32,777 nucleotides of DNA. Origin: Streptomyces atriruber. Lineage in GTDB: Bacteria > Actinomycetota > Actinomycetes > Streptomycetales > Streptomycetaceae. The notes below the pieces were generated by a model. That model saw nothing but the letters and a program-made list of their open reading frames with translations. It was not told where the DNA came from and made no database searches. A program made the position numbers and the translations under genes. Each line of letters starts with the position of its first letter. Position 1 is the first letter of the stretch. This document shows positions 15,965 through 27,915 of the stretch, piece after piece. The DNA lies in the NCBI RefSeq assembly GCF_001418325.1, contig NZ_LIPN01000099.1, positions 1 through 32,777 of the forward strand. Reading direction: 5' to 3'.

Positions 15965-15970
15965 GCCCGG

Positions 15971-16420
15971 ATGAGTCTTCTTGATGATGTGGCCGAGCGC
16001 GACGGCTGGCGGTGCTGGGTGTGTGACGAACCGGTCGACCCCGACGAGTCGGTGAACGACCCGCGGGGGCCCAGTGTCGACAGCCGGACCGCCGACCGGA
16101 AGGCCAAGGTCGCCGAGCGGCTCGCGCACCGCGGGTGCAACAGCCGCAAGGGCGCGGTCAAGGTGGCCGTCGCCTGGCCACAGCGCCTGTACGTGGTCGA
16201 ACCCGCGCCACTGATCGCCGTTGCCGACCGGCTGGAGCGCAAGGGCGGCCGCGAGATGGTGGGCCGTTGTCCGACCAGGAAGGACGCCCAAGAGGCGGCG
16301 GATTGGCTGGTGGACCGGTTCTCCCGACTGCTGCCGGGAGTACCGGTGACCGCCGGGATCGAGGCGGGCGGTGGTCAGTTCCTCGTCATCCTGGCCACCG
16401 GGGCCACTGGCCGCCGCTGA
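15971..16420 (+). CDS. Small protein with degenerate HNH-like zinc motif
   Basis: 149 residues. CWVC (Cys15, Cys18) and LAHRGCNSRKG (about 52-62) match the zinc-binding outer parts of HNH nucleases, which normally read CxxC, then DH, then LxHxxCNxxKG. The central Asp-His catalytic pair is not visible; the stretch reads VDSRTADRKAK instead, so nuclease activity is doubtful. The C-terminal half (about 75-149) is a compact alpha/beta region I do not recognise. I take ATG at 15971 as the start because the frame closes upstream and a -10-like element fits a leaderless message. It is convergent with the next gene. A conserved hypothetical of unknown role. Confidence 0.75.
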   Translation: MSLLDDVAERDGWRCWVCDEPVDPDESVNDPRGPSVDSRTADRKAKVAERLAHRGCNSRKGAVKVAVAWPQRLYVVEPAPLIAVADRLERKGGREMVGRCPTRKDAQEAADWLVDRFSRLLPGVPVTAGIEAGGGQFLVILATGATGRR

Positions 16421-16456
16421 TCGGGGACCGCCCCTCGGCCGGCCGCCGCGCCGCTG

Positions 16457-16476
16457 GCCAGGGGTGAAACCCTGGC
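16457..16476. terminator. Convergent hairpin
   Basis: GCCAGGG (16457-16463) and CCCTGGC (16470-16476) form a 7-bp stem with a GTGAAA loop, in the 68-nt gap between two converging genes. It could end both transcripts. Confidence 0.5.
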
Positions 16477-16488
16477 GAGCGGTGTTCA

Positions 16489-17013
16489 CTACCCGTCCGG
16501 GACGCCGAGCGGCACGGTGAGCCGTGGCTGCCAGCCTTCCTCCGTCAGCACCACCAGCCGGACCGCCACCGCACGGGTGCGCAGCGGCAGCAGGCTGCCG
16601 ATCGCGGCACGGACACGGGCGGCAGCTGTCGGGTCGTCCGCGCCCATGGCGACCGTGACGTGGGCGGCGGGCCGCGCTCCGAAGCGCCCCTTGTACGGGC
16701 GCAACCCGGGCCACTCGGCGCAGAACGCATCGACGATCGATTGGAGTCCCGGAACAGCGACGGCGACGAAGCCGGGCGCCGTCACGACTTCCTCCAAGAG
16801 CAGATCTGTTGCCGGAAAGCCCGCGGCCAGGGAACGCACGCCCCTCTCGTCCTCATCCGTCAGCGCCGACACCGGCACGAAGGGGTAGAGGAGCGAGACG
16901 TGCGCCGGCACCCCACGACGTACCAGCGTCGGGTCGATACGCCACGCCGCTTCCAGGAGCGGTGCGGCATCGGGCAAGACAACGACGACGGCAGTGGTCC
17001 CTGGCTCTGGCAC
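16489..17013 (-). CDS. 2'-5' RNA ligase / cyclic phosphodiesterase family protein
   Basis: 174 residues. The two signature HxT/S-type motifs are present: HVSLLYPF near residue 40 and HVTVAMG near residue 125. They form the active site of the 2H phosphoesterase superfamily (LigT, CPDase, AKAP7-like), which opens 2',3'-cyclic phosphates or joins RNA ends. The open frame continues much further upstream but loses family character, so I chose GTG at 17013, giving the N-terminus VPEPGTTAVVVVLPDA. There is no strong RBS, so the start could move slightly. It is divergent from the MDR oxidoreductase and convergent with the HNH-like gene. Physiological substrate unknown. Confidence 0.82.
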   Translation of the reverse strand: MPEPGTTAVVVVLPDAAPLLEAAWRIDPTLVRRGVPAHVSLLYPFVPVSALTDEDERGVRSLAAGFPATDLLLEEVVTAPGFVAVAVPGLQSIVDAFCAEWPGLRPYKGRFGARPAAHVTVAMGADDPTAAARVRAAIGSLLPLRTRAVAVRLVVLTEEGWQPRLTVPLGVPDG

Positions 17014-17195
17014 ACCGCCATCATCGCAGTCCGGTCCGCCACATGTCGGCCGCGACCGCCCCGGGCCGGCGTCGGGGGAGTCGTGTTCGCCGCCCGACCT
17101 GCGCGACTCCGGCAGACGGCGCGGTGCGCGACCAGCAGCGCCAAGAGCCTGGCAGGGCTCGCCGAGACTCCCGGAATACCCCGCTCCGTGAGGGG

Positions 17196-17219
17196 GTTCA
17201 GGGGATGTCCCCGGTGAAC
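17196..17219. promoter_or_regulatory. Dyad upstream of the MDR oxidoreductase
   Basis: GTTCA-GGGG-atgt-CCCC-gg-TGAAC forms an interrupted inverted repeat ending 17 nt before the ATG at 17237. It could be an operator or a leader hairpin. Nothing else is evident in the 223-nt divergent gap. Confidence 0.35.
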
Positions 17220-17236
17220 GTGAGGATGGGTGAGAG

Positions 17237-18250
17237 ATGAAGTCCGTCATTCGGACGGCAGCCGGCGGGCCCGAGGTCCTCCAGCTGGTCGAGCGTCCGG
17301 TTCCCGAACCCGGACCCGGCGAGGTACGGGTCCGTGTGCGCGTCTCGGGCGTCAACCCGACCGACTGGCGCAGCCGCCGACGCCCGCTGCCGCCGGGCAT
17401 GGACGAGCAGGTGCCCCACCAGGACGGCGCCGGGGTGATCGACGCCGTCGGTCCGCGGGTCGACCCAGGACGAGTCGGAGAGCGGGTGTGGATCTGGGAG
17501 GCCGCGTGGGAGCGGCCCTGGGGAACGGCACAGCAGTACACGCTCGTCTCCGACCGGCATGCCGTCGCCCTGCCCGACCACGCACCGTTCGAACTGGGCG
17601 CCGCCCTCGGTGTCCCGGCCCTGACCGCCCACCGTGCGCTGACCGTTCGCGACGGCGGACCGGGGCGGATCGCGCCCTCCACCCTGCAGGGCGCGACCGT
17701 ACTGGTGGCAGGTGGTGCCGGCGCGGTCGGCAACGCGGCCATCCAGCTCGCCCGCTGGGCCGGAGCGCGTGTGATCACCACGGTCAGCAGCCCCGCCAAA
17801 GCCGCGCTCGCGCGCGCGGCCGGCGCCCACCTGGTGGTCGACTACCGCACGCAGGACGCGACCGCGGAGATCCTCGCCTTCGCCCGTGAGGGCGTCGACA
17901 TCGTCGTGGAAGTCGCACCGGGTGCCAATGCCGCTCTCGACATCGCGGTGGCCGCGCCGGGTGCCGTGGTGGCCTACTACTCGGGCAGCGAGGACGAGCA
18001 GCTCTCCGTTCCGGTGCTCTCCTCGCTGGCGGCGAACCTGCGCTGGCAGAGCGTCTACGTCTACACCGTGCCGCCTGCCGTGAAGCAGCAGGCGATCACT
18101 GACGTTGCAGCGGCCGTGGGTGCGGGCGCGCTGCGCGTGGGCGAGGAGACCGGACTGCCGCTGCACCGCTTCGCGCTGGAGCACACCTCCGATGCCCACG
18201 CCGCACTGGAGCGGGGCGTGGTCGGAAAGGTCCTGCTCGACATCCCGTGA
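17237..18250 (+). CDS. MDR-family NADPH:quinone reductase / zinc-less alcohol dehydrogenase-like
   Basis: 337 residues. The N-terminal GroES-like domain has VRVSGVNPTDWR and HQDGAGVIDAVG. The cofactor domain carries AGGAGAVGNAAIQLARWAG (about 156-174), the NADPH-binding loop of quinone oxidoreductases (zeta-crystallin type). The structural zinc Cys cluster of classical alcohol dehydrogenases is missing, as expected for this subgroup. Such enzymes reduce quinones or enones using NADPH. GAGGATGGGTGAG before the ATG supplies the RBS. It is a single gene, followed by a hairpin and then a converging permease gene. Substrate unknown; it is a common stress or xenobiotic type of enzyme in actinomycetes. 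Confidence 0.9.
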   Translation: MKSVIRTAAGGPEVLQLVERPVPEPGPGEVRVRVRVSGVNPTDWRSRRRPLPPGMDEQVPHQDGAGVIDAVGPRVDPGRVGERVWIWEAAWERPWGTAQQYTLVSDRHAVALPDHAPFELGAALGVPALTAHRALTVRDGGPGRIAPSTLQGATVLVAGGAGAVGNAAIQLARWAGARVITTVSSPAKAALARAAGAHLVVDYRTQDATAEILAFAREGVDIVVEVAPGANAALDIAVAAPGAVVAYYSGSEDEQLSVPVLSSLAANLRWQSVYVYTVPPAVKQQAITDVAAAVGAGALRVGEETGLPLHRFALEHTSDAHAALERGVVGKVLLDIP

Positions 18251-18380
18251 CCGTGGTGGTGGCATCCGCACGTCTCAGCGTTGCGGGCGGGGGGCACGGA
18301 CGGCCGGGCCGTCAGACCCCGCTCCAGCCGATACAGGCCCTCCTGGAGGTGTCCGCCCCCGTGCCGGCAGCCTGCGGGCC

Positions 18381-18399
18381 GCCGGGGCATCGCCCCGGC
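18381..18399. terminator. Convergent terminator hairpin
   Basis: GCCGGGGC (18381-18388) and GCCCCGGC (18392-18399) form an 8-bp stem with a 3-nt loop, in the gap between the converging MDR and permease genes. It could act on both strands. Confidence 0.55.
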
Positions 18400-18437
18400 C
18401 ACCTGCTGCTGTTCGGCATTCGATCCCGGGTGGCGGG

Positions 18438-19856
18438 TCACCGCCGGGCCCCCGCCCCCTTCCGGCGCCACGCCACCGCCGCGTACCCCACCAGGAGTAC
18501 GGCGGTGAACGCCAGGCCCACGCCTGCCGCCTGCCGCATGTCCGGCACCTCGATCGCGGTCGCGGCGACGGCGAGCACGCCGACCCCGGCCACCACGGCG
18601 AGCCTGGGGCCGCCGGGGATGCTGAAGCCCGTGAACTCCTCCGGGTGCGCGTCGCGGTGGCGGCGGAAGGCGACGTACGAGGCGAGGATCAGCAGCCAGA
18701 CGAGGAGCACCGCGAACAGGGCGATGGACATCAGGATGCTGAAGATTCCGCCGACGTCGTAGAAGGCGAGCAGTGCGGCGGCCGCGATGCCCAGGGTGGA
18801 GGCGGCGAGTGCCACGGCCGGGACGCCGCGTCCGGTGAGGCGGGCCAGCGGGGCCGGGGCCAGGCCGTCGTCGCCGAGGGAGTGCAGCAGCCGGGAGGCG
18901 CCGTACAGGTGGGCGTTGGCCGCGGAGACGGCGGCGATGAGCACCACGAGGTTGGTCAGGGTCGCGGCGGCGGGCACGCCGATGTCGGAGAAGACGCGGA
19001 CGAACGGGCTCGCCTCGACGCTGCCGTCGCCGGAGGCCAGCCGCTTCCACGGGATGAGGGCCACCACCAGGGTGATGGACAGGACGTAGAACACACTCAG
19101 CCGCCAGGCGAGTTGGCGCATGGCCGTACGGATGGTGCGCTGCGGGTCGGCGGCCTCGGCGGAGGCGATGGCCACCACCTCGAACCCGGCGTACGCGAAC
19201 ATCACGACGGACATGGCGATCCAGATGGACTTGGCGCCGTGCGGCACGAACCCGCCGTCGTCGGTGAGGTGAGCGAGACCGGTGGCCTCCGTGTCGGGCA
19301 GGCCGAAGAAGACCAGGAAGGCGGCGCACAGGATGAACGCGCACAGCGCGGTCACCTTGATGGTGGAGAGCCAGAACTCGGTGGTGCCGAAGGACTTGAC
19401 GTTGATGACGTTCACCGCGAGGACCACCGCCGCGACGGCGAGGATGGCCACGCCCATCGGGATGCCGGGCCACCACCAGCGGATGTACAGCGCGGAGGCG
19501 ACGACTTCGGTGCCGATGACGACGACGGCGCTGAACCAGTAGGTCCAGCTGGTGACGAACCCGGCCCAGGCGCCGAGGTACTTGTGCGCGATCGCGCCGA
19601 AGGAGCCCTGGACGGGGTGGGCCGCGGACATCTCGCCGAGCAGGACGGCGATGACGGCGACGAGGAGCGCGCCGATCGCGTACGAGATGATCACGCCGGG
19701 GCCCGCGACGCCTATCGCGGAGCCGGAGCCGAGGAAAAGGCCGGTGCCGAGCGCGGAGCCGAGGCCGATCATGGTGGTCTGGCGGTGGGTGAGCGAGCGG
19801 ACCAGGCCCTGGCCGCCGCCTTCGACGACGGGGGCGGGTCTTTCCGGAGCTGCCAT
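18438..19856 (-). CDS. APC-family amino acid permease
   Basis: 472 residues with about 12 hydrophobic segments, the usual length for the amino acid transporter (AAT) group of the APC superfamily. The first helix region, MIGLGSALGTGLFLGSG, contains the unwound substrate-binding G-S/A-G motif, and VMFAYAGFEVVAIASAEAADPQRTI is the conserved segment around TM6. It would import an amino acid across the cytoplasmic membrane by proton symport. ATG at 19856 has AGAAGGA about 11 nt upstream. It is downstream of the kynureninase operon on the same strand, separated by a secreted-protein gene and a hairpin, so it may bring in tryptophan, kynurenine or a related compound. That substrate is inferred only from context. 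Confidence 0.92.
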   Translation of the reverse strand: MAAPERPAPVVEGGGQGLVRSLTHRQTTMIGLGSALGTGLFLGSGSAIGVAGPGVIISYAIGALLVAVIAVLLGEMSAAHPVQGSFGAIAHKYLGAWAGFVTSWTYWFSAVVVIGTEVVASALYIRWWWPGIPMGVAILAVAAVVLAVNVINVKSFGTTEFWLSTIKVTALCAFILCAAFLVFFGLPDTEATGLAHLTDDGGFVPHGAKSIWIAMSVVMFAYAGFEVVAIASAEAADPQRTIRTAMRQLAWRLSVFYVLSITLVVALIPWKRLASGDGSVEASPFVRVFSDIGVPAAATLTNLVVLIAAVSAANAHLYGASRLLHSLGDDGLAPAPLARLTGRGVPAVALAASTLGIAAAALLAFYDVGGIFSILMSIALFAVLLVWLLILASYVAFRRHRDAHPEEFTGFSIPGGPRLAVVAGVGVLAVAATAIEVPDMRQAAGVGLAFTAVLLVGYAAVAWRRKGAGARR

Positions 19857-19898
19857 GGCTGGGGACGTCCTTCTGTGCGGTGGTGCGCGGTGGGAGAC

Positions 19899-19927
19899 GG
19901 GGCGGCGGGCGGCTCGTCCGCCGCCCC
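19899..19927 (-). terminator. Hairpin after the LVIVD-protein gene
   Basis: GGGGCGGCGG (19899-19908) pairs perfectly with CCGCCGCCCC (19918-19927), with a 9-nt loop, in the 143-nt gap between the secreted-protein gene and the permease gene. It would end or weaken minus-strand transcription before the permease. Confidence 0.55.
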
Positions 19928-19999
19928 CGGGAGGCCCCCGGGGTCCGCGGGGCCCGACCTGCTGCGGGTGCTAACTCACTGATGGCGAATACCTGTTGT

Positions 20000-21778
20000 C
20001 TAGAACTCGCTGTTGCGGAAGGGCTTGTCGGGGCGGGCCAGGTGCGGCTTGCCGAGTACCTTGGGCGCGGACAGGGCATAGATGCCGTGGTTGGTCAGCG
20101 CCCAGGCGATGTTGCGGTCCCACTCCACGTACACGCCGTGGGTCTGGTTGCCGTGCGCGTAGTCGGGGGTCTCGGGGCCGTACGCCTTGGGCACGAAGTA
20201 CGCCTCGATCCCGGGCTTCGCGGGCTCGGAGACGTCGAAGAACTGCACGCCCGCGTTGTAGAAGCCGTAGCCGAGGACGCCCGCGTCGTGTTTGCCGGGG
20301 TTGGTGTAGTAGCCGGTGCGCTTGGGCCCGAAGCTGCCGCGGCGCTGGCAGAAGTCCTTGAAGGAGGCGGCCTTGGGCGGGGCCGGGCGGGGCAGGGCGC
20401 CGACGACGCGCGGGTTCTCCGGGTCCTTGGCGTCGATCTGGTAGACGTCCTTGTACGGCTCGTAGCAGTCCTCGGTGAGCGGGTAGCCGGAGAAGTAGAT
20501 CAGGCCCGTCCGCTCGTACTGCGAGACGTCGATGTTGTCGCCCTCGGTACCGGATACGGACGGCGGCAGGTCGAGGTGGCTGACGGTCTTCAGGTCCGCC
20601 GGGTCGGAGATGTCGAGCACGGTCAGGCCGTAGCCGCCCATCGCGGCGAAGGCGTAACGGCCGCCCTTCTCCACGGGCTCGGGAATGAACAGCGGCATGC
20701 GCGCGCCCATCCAGCTGGTGCGGTTGCCGCAGCGCGGGTTCTTGCGGTACGCCGCGTCCTCGCCGGTGCGCTGGCCGGGCAGGTGCCAGGTGTCCAGGAG
20801 CTTCGGGCGGGCGGGGTCGGACATGTCCCAGGACTGGTAGCCGGCGGAGTGCAGGTTGGTCGGGTACTCGTTGCCGGAGTAGGTGTCGTTCGGGGCGGTG
20901 GCGATGAACATGTACTTCTCGCCGGTCCAGTACGGCACGTCCAGCGAACCCGAGCCCTGCTGGGGCTTGTCGACGTCCGACTTCAGCGGGTCCTTCTGCG
21001 TGGAGTCGGTGGAGACCGTGGCGAGGAGCTTCCAGTCCTTCTTGCGCGGCCCGTCGAGGCGGAAGACCTTGAAGCCCTTCAGGCCGGGCTTCTCGCGGAG
21101 CTTCTTAACGCCCTCGGGGTTGTGGTACTTGTCGTGCTCGGGGTCGTCGGTCAGCTCGGAGATCTGCCGCTTGTCCTCGAAGCTCATCACCATCACGTAG
21201 GCGTCGAGCTTCTTGTTCCACTGGATGGTGGAGGCGCCCCAGTAGTCGTGGGGCGCCCAGGAGGCGTTGCCCCGGGTCTCGTCGCCGTCGACGTCGCTCC
21301 GGGTCATCTTCTCGACGACCTTGACCTTCTTGACGTCGGTGATGTCGTAGACCCGGCCCTCGGAGCGGTCGTACTGGAACAGGTAGCGGCGGCCGTCGAA
21401 GTCGACGACGTTCTGCCAGGTGTGGAAGTGGTCGGGGGTGAAGTCGGCGCCCTCGTAGGCGGCTTCGATCTTCATGTTCTTGATGTACGACTTCGTGTCG
21501 TAGTCCTTCTCGCGCCCGGGGAAGGAGTGCTCGTGCTCCTCGTCGACCGGAGTGAGCGCCGGGTGGCGGAAGGTGCCGTCGAGCTGCATGCCGTACGCGC
21601 CGGGGTCGGCGGGCCCGGGGCGGCGGCCCTCGCAGACGTCCACGATGTTCGGGTCCGTGGCGGCGGTGGCGGTCGCGCCCGAGGTGCCGGGGGAGAGCAG
21701 GGTCGCGGCGGTGGCGGCGGCCACGGCCGCGGCCAGGGCCGCTTTGGCGCGCTGCGAGCGCTGGCGGAGGGATCGCAT
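20000..21778 (-). CDS. Secreted LVIVD-repeat-type beta-propeller protein
   Basis: 592 residues. A basic N-terminus (MRSLRQRSQRAK) and an Ala-rich hydrophobic stretch to about residue 40 (ATLLSPGTSGATATA) form a Sec-type signal peptide. The mature part has repeated strand patterns such as YGLTVLDISDPADLKTV, YQSWDMSDPARPKLLDTW, VYQIDAKDPENPRVVGAL and VQFFDVSEPAKPGIEAYF, the V-x-D-x-S-D-P-x-x-P signature of LVIVD repeats, which fold as a beta-propeller. The reading frame continues upstream of 21778, but only as a shadow of kynU; ATG at 21778 is supported by the signal peptide and by AGGA just before it. It lies between kynU and the permease, on the same strand. Function unknown; a surface or binding role is inferred. 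Confidence 0.87.
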   Translation of the reverse strand: MRSLRQRSQRAKAALAAAVAAATAATLLSPGTSGATATAATDPNIVDVCEGRRPGPADPGAYGMQLDGTFRHPALTPVDEEHEHSFPGREKDYDTKSYIKNMKIEAAYEGADFTPDHFHTWQNVVDFDGRRYLFQYDRSEGRVYDITDVKKVKVVEKMTRSDVDGDETRGNASWAPHDYWGASTIQWNKKLDAYVMVMSFEDKRQISELTDDPEHDKYHNPEGVKKLREKPGLKGFKVFRLDGPRKKDWKLLATVSTDSTQKDPLKSDVDKPQQGSGSLDVPYWTGEKYMFIATAPNDTYSGNEYPTNLHSAGYQSWDMSDPARPKLLDTWHLPGQRTGEDAAYRKNPRCGNRTSWMGARMPLFIPEPVEKGGRYAFAAMGGYGLTVLDISDPADLKTVSHLDLPPSVSGTEGDNIDVSQYERTGLIYFSGYPLTEDCYEPYKDVYQIDAKDPENPRVVGALPRPAPPKAASFKDFCQRRGSFGPKRTGYYTNPGKHDAGVLGYGFYNAGVQFFDVSEPAKPGIEAYFVPKAYGPETPDYAHGNQTHGVYVEWDRNIAWALTNHGIYALSAPKVLGKPHLARPDKPFRNSEF

Positions 21779-21841
21779 GGGAGTCCTAGGGGTCTCGACG
21801 GAGGAGAGGGGGACTTGCGATGGGGCGTGCGGTGGTGCTCG

Positions 21842-21910
21842 CGCACGCGCGCCGGGGTGGTTGCGCGCGTGCGTACGACGGGGCGCCGGTCCGGTGGGGG
21901 CCGGACCGGC
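21842..21910 (-). terminator. Two tandem hairpins between kynU and the LVIVD gene
   Basis: First stem: CGCACGCGCGC (21842-21852) with GCGCGCGTGCG (21863-21873), 11 bp. Second stem: GCCGGTCCGG (21885-21894) with CCGGACCGGC (21901-21910), 10 bp. Both are perfect and lie within the 164-nt gap. They probably end the kynurenine operon or reduce read-through into the LVIVD gene. Confidence 0.65.
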
Positions 21911-21942
21911 CGGGGATCCCGTCGGTTCGGGGCCCGGGGCCG

Positions 21943-23175
21943 TCAGGTGACGGTCGGGCGGTCCTGGAAGGCGGGCGCGTGGTGGGCCCGGGTGGTGACG
22001 ATGTCGCGCAGCTCTCCGACGGCGTGCAGGACGTCGGCGTGCGTGAGGTAGAGCGCGTTGAAGCCGAAGCGCAGCAGGTCGGGGGCGCGCATGTCGCCGA
22101 TGACGCCGCGTGCGGTGAGCGCGGCGACCAGCGGGTACGCCTCCGGGTGGCGCAGCGCGACCTGGCTGCCGCGGCGCTCGTCCTCGCGCGGGGTGGCCAT
22201 GGTGAAGCCGTGCCCGTCGAGGAGTTCGGCGCACTCCTGGAAGAAGCGGGTCAGCGACAGGCTCTTGGTCCGTACGTCGGCCATGTCCACGCCGTCGTAC
22301 GCCGTGAGCGCCGCCTCCAGGGCCACCAGCGAGAGCAGCGGCGGGGTGCCGATGCGGGCGCGGGTGATGTCGGGTGCGGGGGCGTAGGTGCCGGACATGG
22401 AGAACGGCGCGGCGTGCCCGTGCCAGCCGGTGACCGGGTGGTCGAAGTCCCGCTGGTGCCGGTGGGCGACGTAGGCGAAGGCGGGGGCGCCCGGGCCGCC
22501 GGAGAGGTACTTGTAGCCGCAGCCCACCGCGAAGTCGGCTTCGATCGCGTCGAGTTGGACGGTCAGCGCACCGGCCGCGTGGCACAGGTCCCAGTGCGCG
22601 AGGGCGCCCGCGGCATGCGCGGCAGAGGTCAGGGTGGCCATGTCGTACAGCTCGCCGGTGCGGTAGTCGACGGGGGCGTACGCGGCGACGGCGACCCGCT
22701 CGCCCTCGGCGGCCAGCACGGCGGCGGCCTCGCGGGCGGGGACGCGGCGGACCTCCAGGCCGAGCAGACGCCCGACGGAGTCGGCGATGTACTGGTCGGT
22801 CGGGAAGTGGTCCGGGTCGGTGAGCAGCAGGCGGCGGGCGGGGCGCAGCCGGGCGGCGGCGATCAGCGTGTTGAAGAGCTGCACGCTGGTGGAGTCGCCC
22901 GCGACGACCTGCCCCGGAGCGGCGCCGATGAGGCGGCCGACGGCATCGCCGGTGCGGACGGGCGCCGCCCACCAGCCGTTGCTGTTCCAGGAGCGGATGA
23001 GGTCGGTGCCCCACTGGCGGTGGACGGCGTCCTCGATCGCGGCGGGGACGGCGGTGGGCAGGGCGCCCAGGGAGTTGCCGTCGAGGTAGGTCACGCCCTT
23101 GGGCAGGGTGAACCGGTCGCGGACGTGCGCGAGCGGGTCGGCGGCGTCGAGTTCTGCGGCGCGCTGCTTCAGCAT
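21943..23175 (-). CDS. kynU: Kynureninase
   Basis: 410 residues, the normal kynureninase length. PLP site: WDLCHAAGA (Asp196 region) and [12 protein letters not shown] with Lys222 as the Schiff-base lysine; [10 protein letters not shown] is also typical. It hydrolyses kynurenine or 3-hydroxykynurenine to anthranilate or 3-hydroxyanthranilate plus alanine, in the cytoplasm. Its start overlaps the end of the aldolase gene by 7 nt, so it is the last gene of the overlapping operon. The operon encodes the complete breakdown of 3-hydroxyanthranilate, so this enzyme probably feeds that route. Very confident identification. Confidence 0.95.
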   Translation of the reverse strand: MLKQRAAELDAADPLAHVRDRFTLPKGVTYLDGNSLGALPTAVPAAIEDAVHRQWGTDLIRSWNSNGWWAAPVRTGDAVGRLIGAAPGQVVAGDSTSVQLFNTLIAAARLRPARRLLLTDPDHFPTDQYIADSVGRLLGLEVRRVPAREAAAVLAAEGERVAVAAYAPVDYRTGELYDMATLTSAAHAAGALAHWDLCHAAGALTVQLDAIEADFAVGCGYKYLSGGPGAPAFAYVAHRHQRDFDHPVTGWHGHAAPFSMSGTYAPAPDITRARIGTPPLLSLVALEAALTAYDGVDMADVRTKSLSLTRFFQECAELLDGHGFTMATPREDERRGSQVALRHPEAYPLVAALTARGVIGDMRAPDLLRFGFNALYLTHADVLHAVGELRDIVTTRAHHAPAFQDRPTVT

Positions 23176-24209
23176 GCGGGGACTCCCTCGGTGCACGAAG
23201 GGGCGGTGTCGCGGCCCAGATCGAGCGCGATGTCGGTGAGCAGGTCCTCCTGCCCGCCGACCAGCCGACGCCGTCCCGCCTCGACGAGCAGGTCGCGGGT
23301 GTCGAGGCCGTGGCGCGCGGCGGTGGCCTCGGCGTGGCGCAGGAAGCTGGAGTACACCCCGGCGTAGCCGAGGGTGAGGGTCTCCCGGTCGACGCGGACG
23401 GGCCGGTCCTGGGTGGGGCGTACGAGTGCTTCGGCGGCGTCCATCAGGGGGAAGAGGTCGCAGCCGTGCTCCCAGCCCATCAGGTCGAAGACGGCGACGA
23501 CGGGTTCCAGCGGGGCGTTGCCCGCGCCCGCGCCCTGCCCGGCCAGGGAGGCGTCGACGCGCAGGGCGCCCGCCTCGACGGCGACGATGCTGTTGGCGAC
23601 GCCCAGGCCGAGGTTGTGGTGGGCGTGGATGCCGATCTCGGTGTCCTGGTCGAGGGCGTCGCGGTAGGCGCGGACCCGGTCGCGCACGCCGTCCATGGTG
23701 AGGCGGCCGCCGGAGTCGGTGACGTACACACAGTGCGCGCCATAGGACTCCATCAGCCGTGCCTGCCCAGCGAGTTGGGTGGGTTCGGCGAGGTGGGACA
23801 TCATCAGGAAGCCGGAGACGTCCATGCCGAGTTCGCGGGCGAGCCCGATGTGCTGGGCGGAGATGTCGGCCTCGGTGCAGTGGGTGGCGACGCGGACGGA
23901 GGTGACGCCGAGCGCGTGGGCGCGGCGCAGGTCGTCGGCGGTGCCGATGCCGGGCAGCAGCAGGGTGGTGAGCCGGGCCCGGTCCAGGACGTCGGCGGCG
24001 GCCTCCAGCCACTCCCAGTCGGTGTGGGCGCCGGGTCCGTAGGTGACGGAGGAGCCGGACAGGCCGTCGCCGTGGGCGACTTCGACGGCGTCGACGCCCG
24101 CGGCCTCCAGGGCGGCGGCGATGGCGCGGACCTGGTCGGTGGTGTAGCGGTGGGCGACGGCGTGCATGCCGTCGCGCAGGGTGACGTCCTGGACGTAGAC
24201 GCGGGTCAT
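23169..24209 (-). CDS. dmpG: 4-hydroxy-2-oxovalerate aldolase
   Basis: 346 residues, the family's usual length. [15 protein letters not shown] (8-22) holds the metal-binding Asp and catalytic His, and [13 protein letters not shown] is the second metal site (HxH). It splits 4-hydroxy-2-oxovalerate into pyruvate and acetaldehyde. Enzymes of this class form a complex with an acylating acetaldehyde dehydrogenase and channel the aldehyde; that partner is encoded next door, with a 4-nt overlap. This is the second-to-last reaction of the pathway encoded here. Confidence 0.95.
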   Translation of the reverse strand: MTRVYVQDVTLRDGMHAVAHRYTTDQVRAIAAALEAAGVDAVEVAHGDGLSGSSVTYGPGAHTDWEWLEAAADVLDRARLTTLLLPGIGTADDLRRAHALGVTSVRVATHCTEADISAQHIGLARELGMDVSGFLMMSHLAEPTQLAGQARLMESYGAHCVYVTDSGGRLTMDGVRDRVRAYRDALDQDTEIGIHAHHNLGLGVANSIVAVEAGALRVDASLAGQGAGAGNAPLEPVVAVFDLMGWEHGCDLFPLMDAAEALVRPTQDRPVRVDRETLTLGYAGVYSSFLRHAEATAARHGLDTRDLLVEAGRRRLVGGQEDLLTDIALDLGRDTAPSCTEGVPAC

Positions 24210-25116
24210 CGGGCCGGGCTCCGTTCGGCCAGGCGCTCGGCGGTGCGCAGCGCGGCGGACGTCATGATGTCGAGGTTGCCCGCGTAGGCGGGCAGGTAGT
24301 GGGCGGCACCCTCGACCTCCAGGTAGACGGAGACGAGCAGGCGTCCGCCGCCGCAGAGGGCGACGAGCGGGTCGTCGGCGGCCAGGGTGCGGAACTGGGG
24401 TTCCTGCTTGAGCCGGTAGCCGGGTACGTATGCGGCGACGGCTGCCGTCATCTCCCTTACGGACGCGGCCACTTGGGCGGTGTCGCAGTCGTCGGTGACG
24501 CAGTGCACGGTGTCGCGCATGAGCAGCGGGGGCTCGGCCGGATTGAGGACGATGATGGCCTTGCCGCGGGTGGCGCCGCCGACCTGTTCCAGGGCACGGG
24601 AGGTGGTCTCGGTGAACTCGTCGATGTTGGCGCGGGTGCCGGGTCCGGCCGAGCGCGAGGCGATGGAGGCGACGATCTCGGCGTAGTGGACGGGAGTGAC
24701 ACGGGAGACTGCGGCGACGACGGGGACGGTGGCCTGGCCGCCGCAGGTGACCATGTTGACGTTCCTGGCGTCCAGGTGCTCGTCGAGGTTGACGGGCGGG
24801 ACGACGTAGGGGCCGATGGCCGCCGGGGTCAGGTCGATGAGCGTCTTGCCGTACGGGGCGAGCGCGGCGGCGTTGGCGTGGTGGGCGGCGGCGGAGGTGG
24901 CGTCGAAGACGATGTCGACGTACCCGAAGTGGTCCATGGCGATGAGGCCCTGGACGCCGTCGGCGCTGGTGGATACCCCCAGGCGGCGGGCGCGGGCCAG
25001 GCCTTCGGAGTCGGGGTCGATGCCGATCATCGCGGCGGCGGTGACCGCCCCGGACCCGCGGACGATCTTGATGAGCAGGTCGGTGCCGATGTTGCCGGAA
25101 CCGATGACGGCGGCCT

Positions 25117-25120
<4 letters not shown>
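24206..25120 (-). CDS. dmpF: Acetaldehyde dehydrogenase (acylating)
   Basis: 304 residues. GSGNIGTDL (7-15) is the NAD-binding loop, Cys126 in [10 protein letters not shown] is the acyl-thioester nucleophile, and the family length fits. It converts acetaldehyde and CoA to acetyl-CoA with NAD reduction, working as the channelled partner of the aldolase encoded immediately downstream. Its ATG overlaps the stop of the decarboxylase gene before it (ATGA), and its own stop overlaps the aldolase start. It is the last step of the catabolic route, feeding the TCA cycle. Unambiguous. Confidence 0.95.

Positions 25121-27911
<2,791 letters not shown>

Positions 27912-27915
<4 letters not shown>

Noticed and set aside
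19880..22051. Forward frame of 723 aa opposite the LVIVD-protein gene
   Set aside because: Val/Gly/Leu-rich low-information translation; the minus strand has the signal peptide and repeats.
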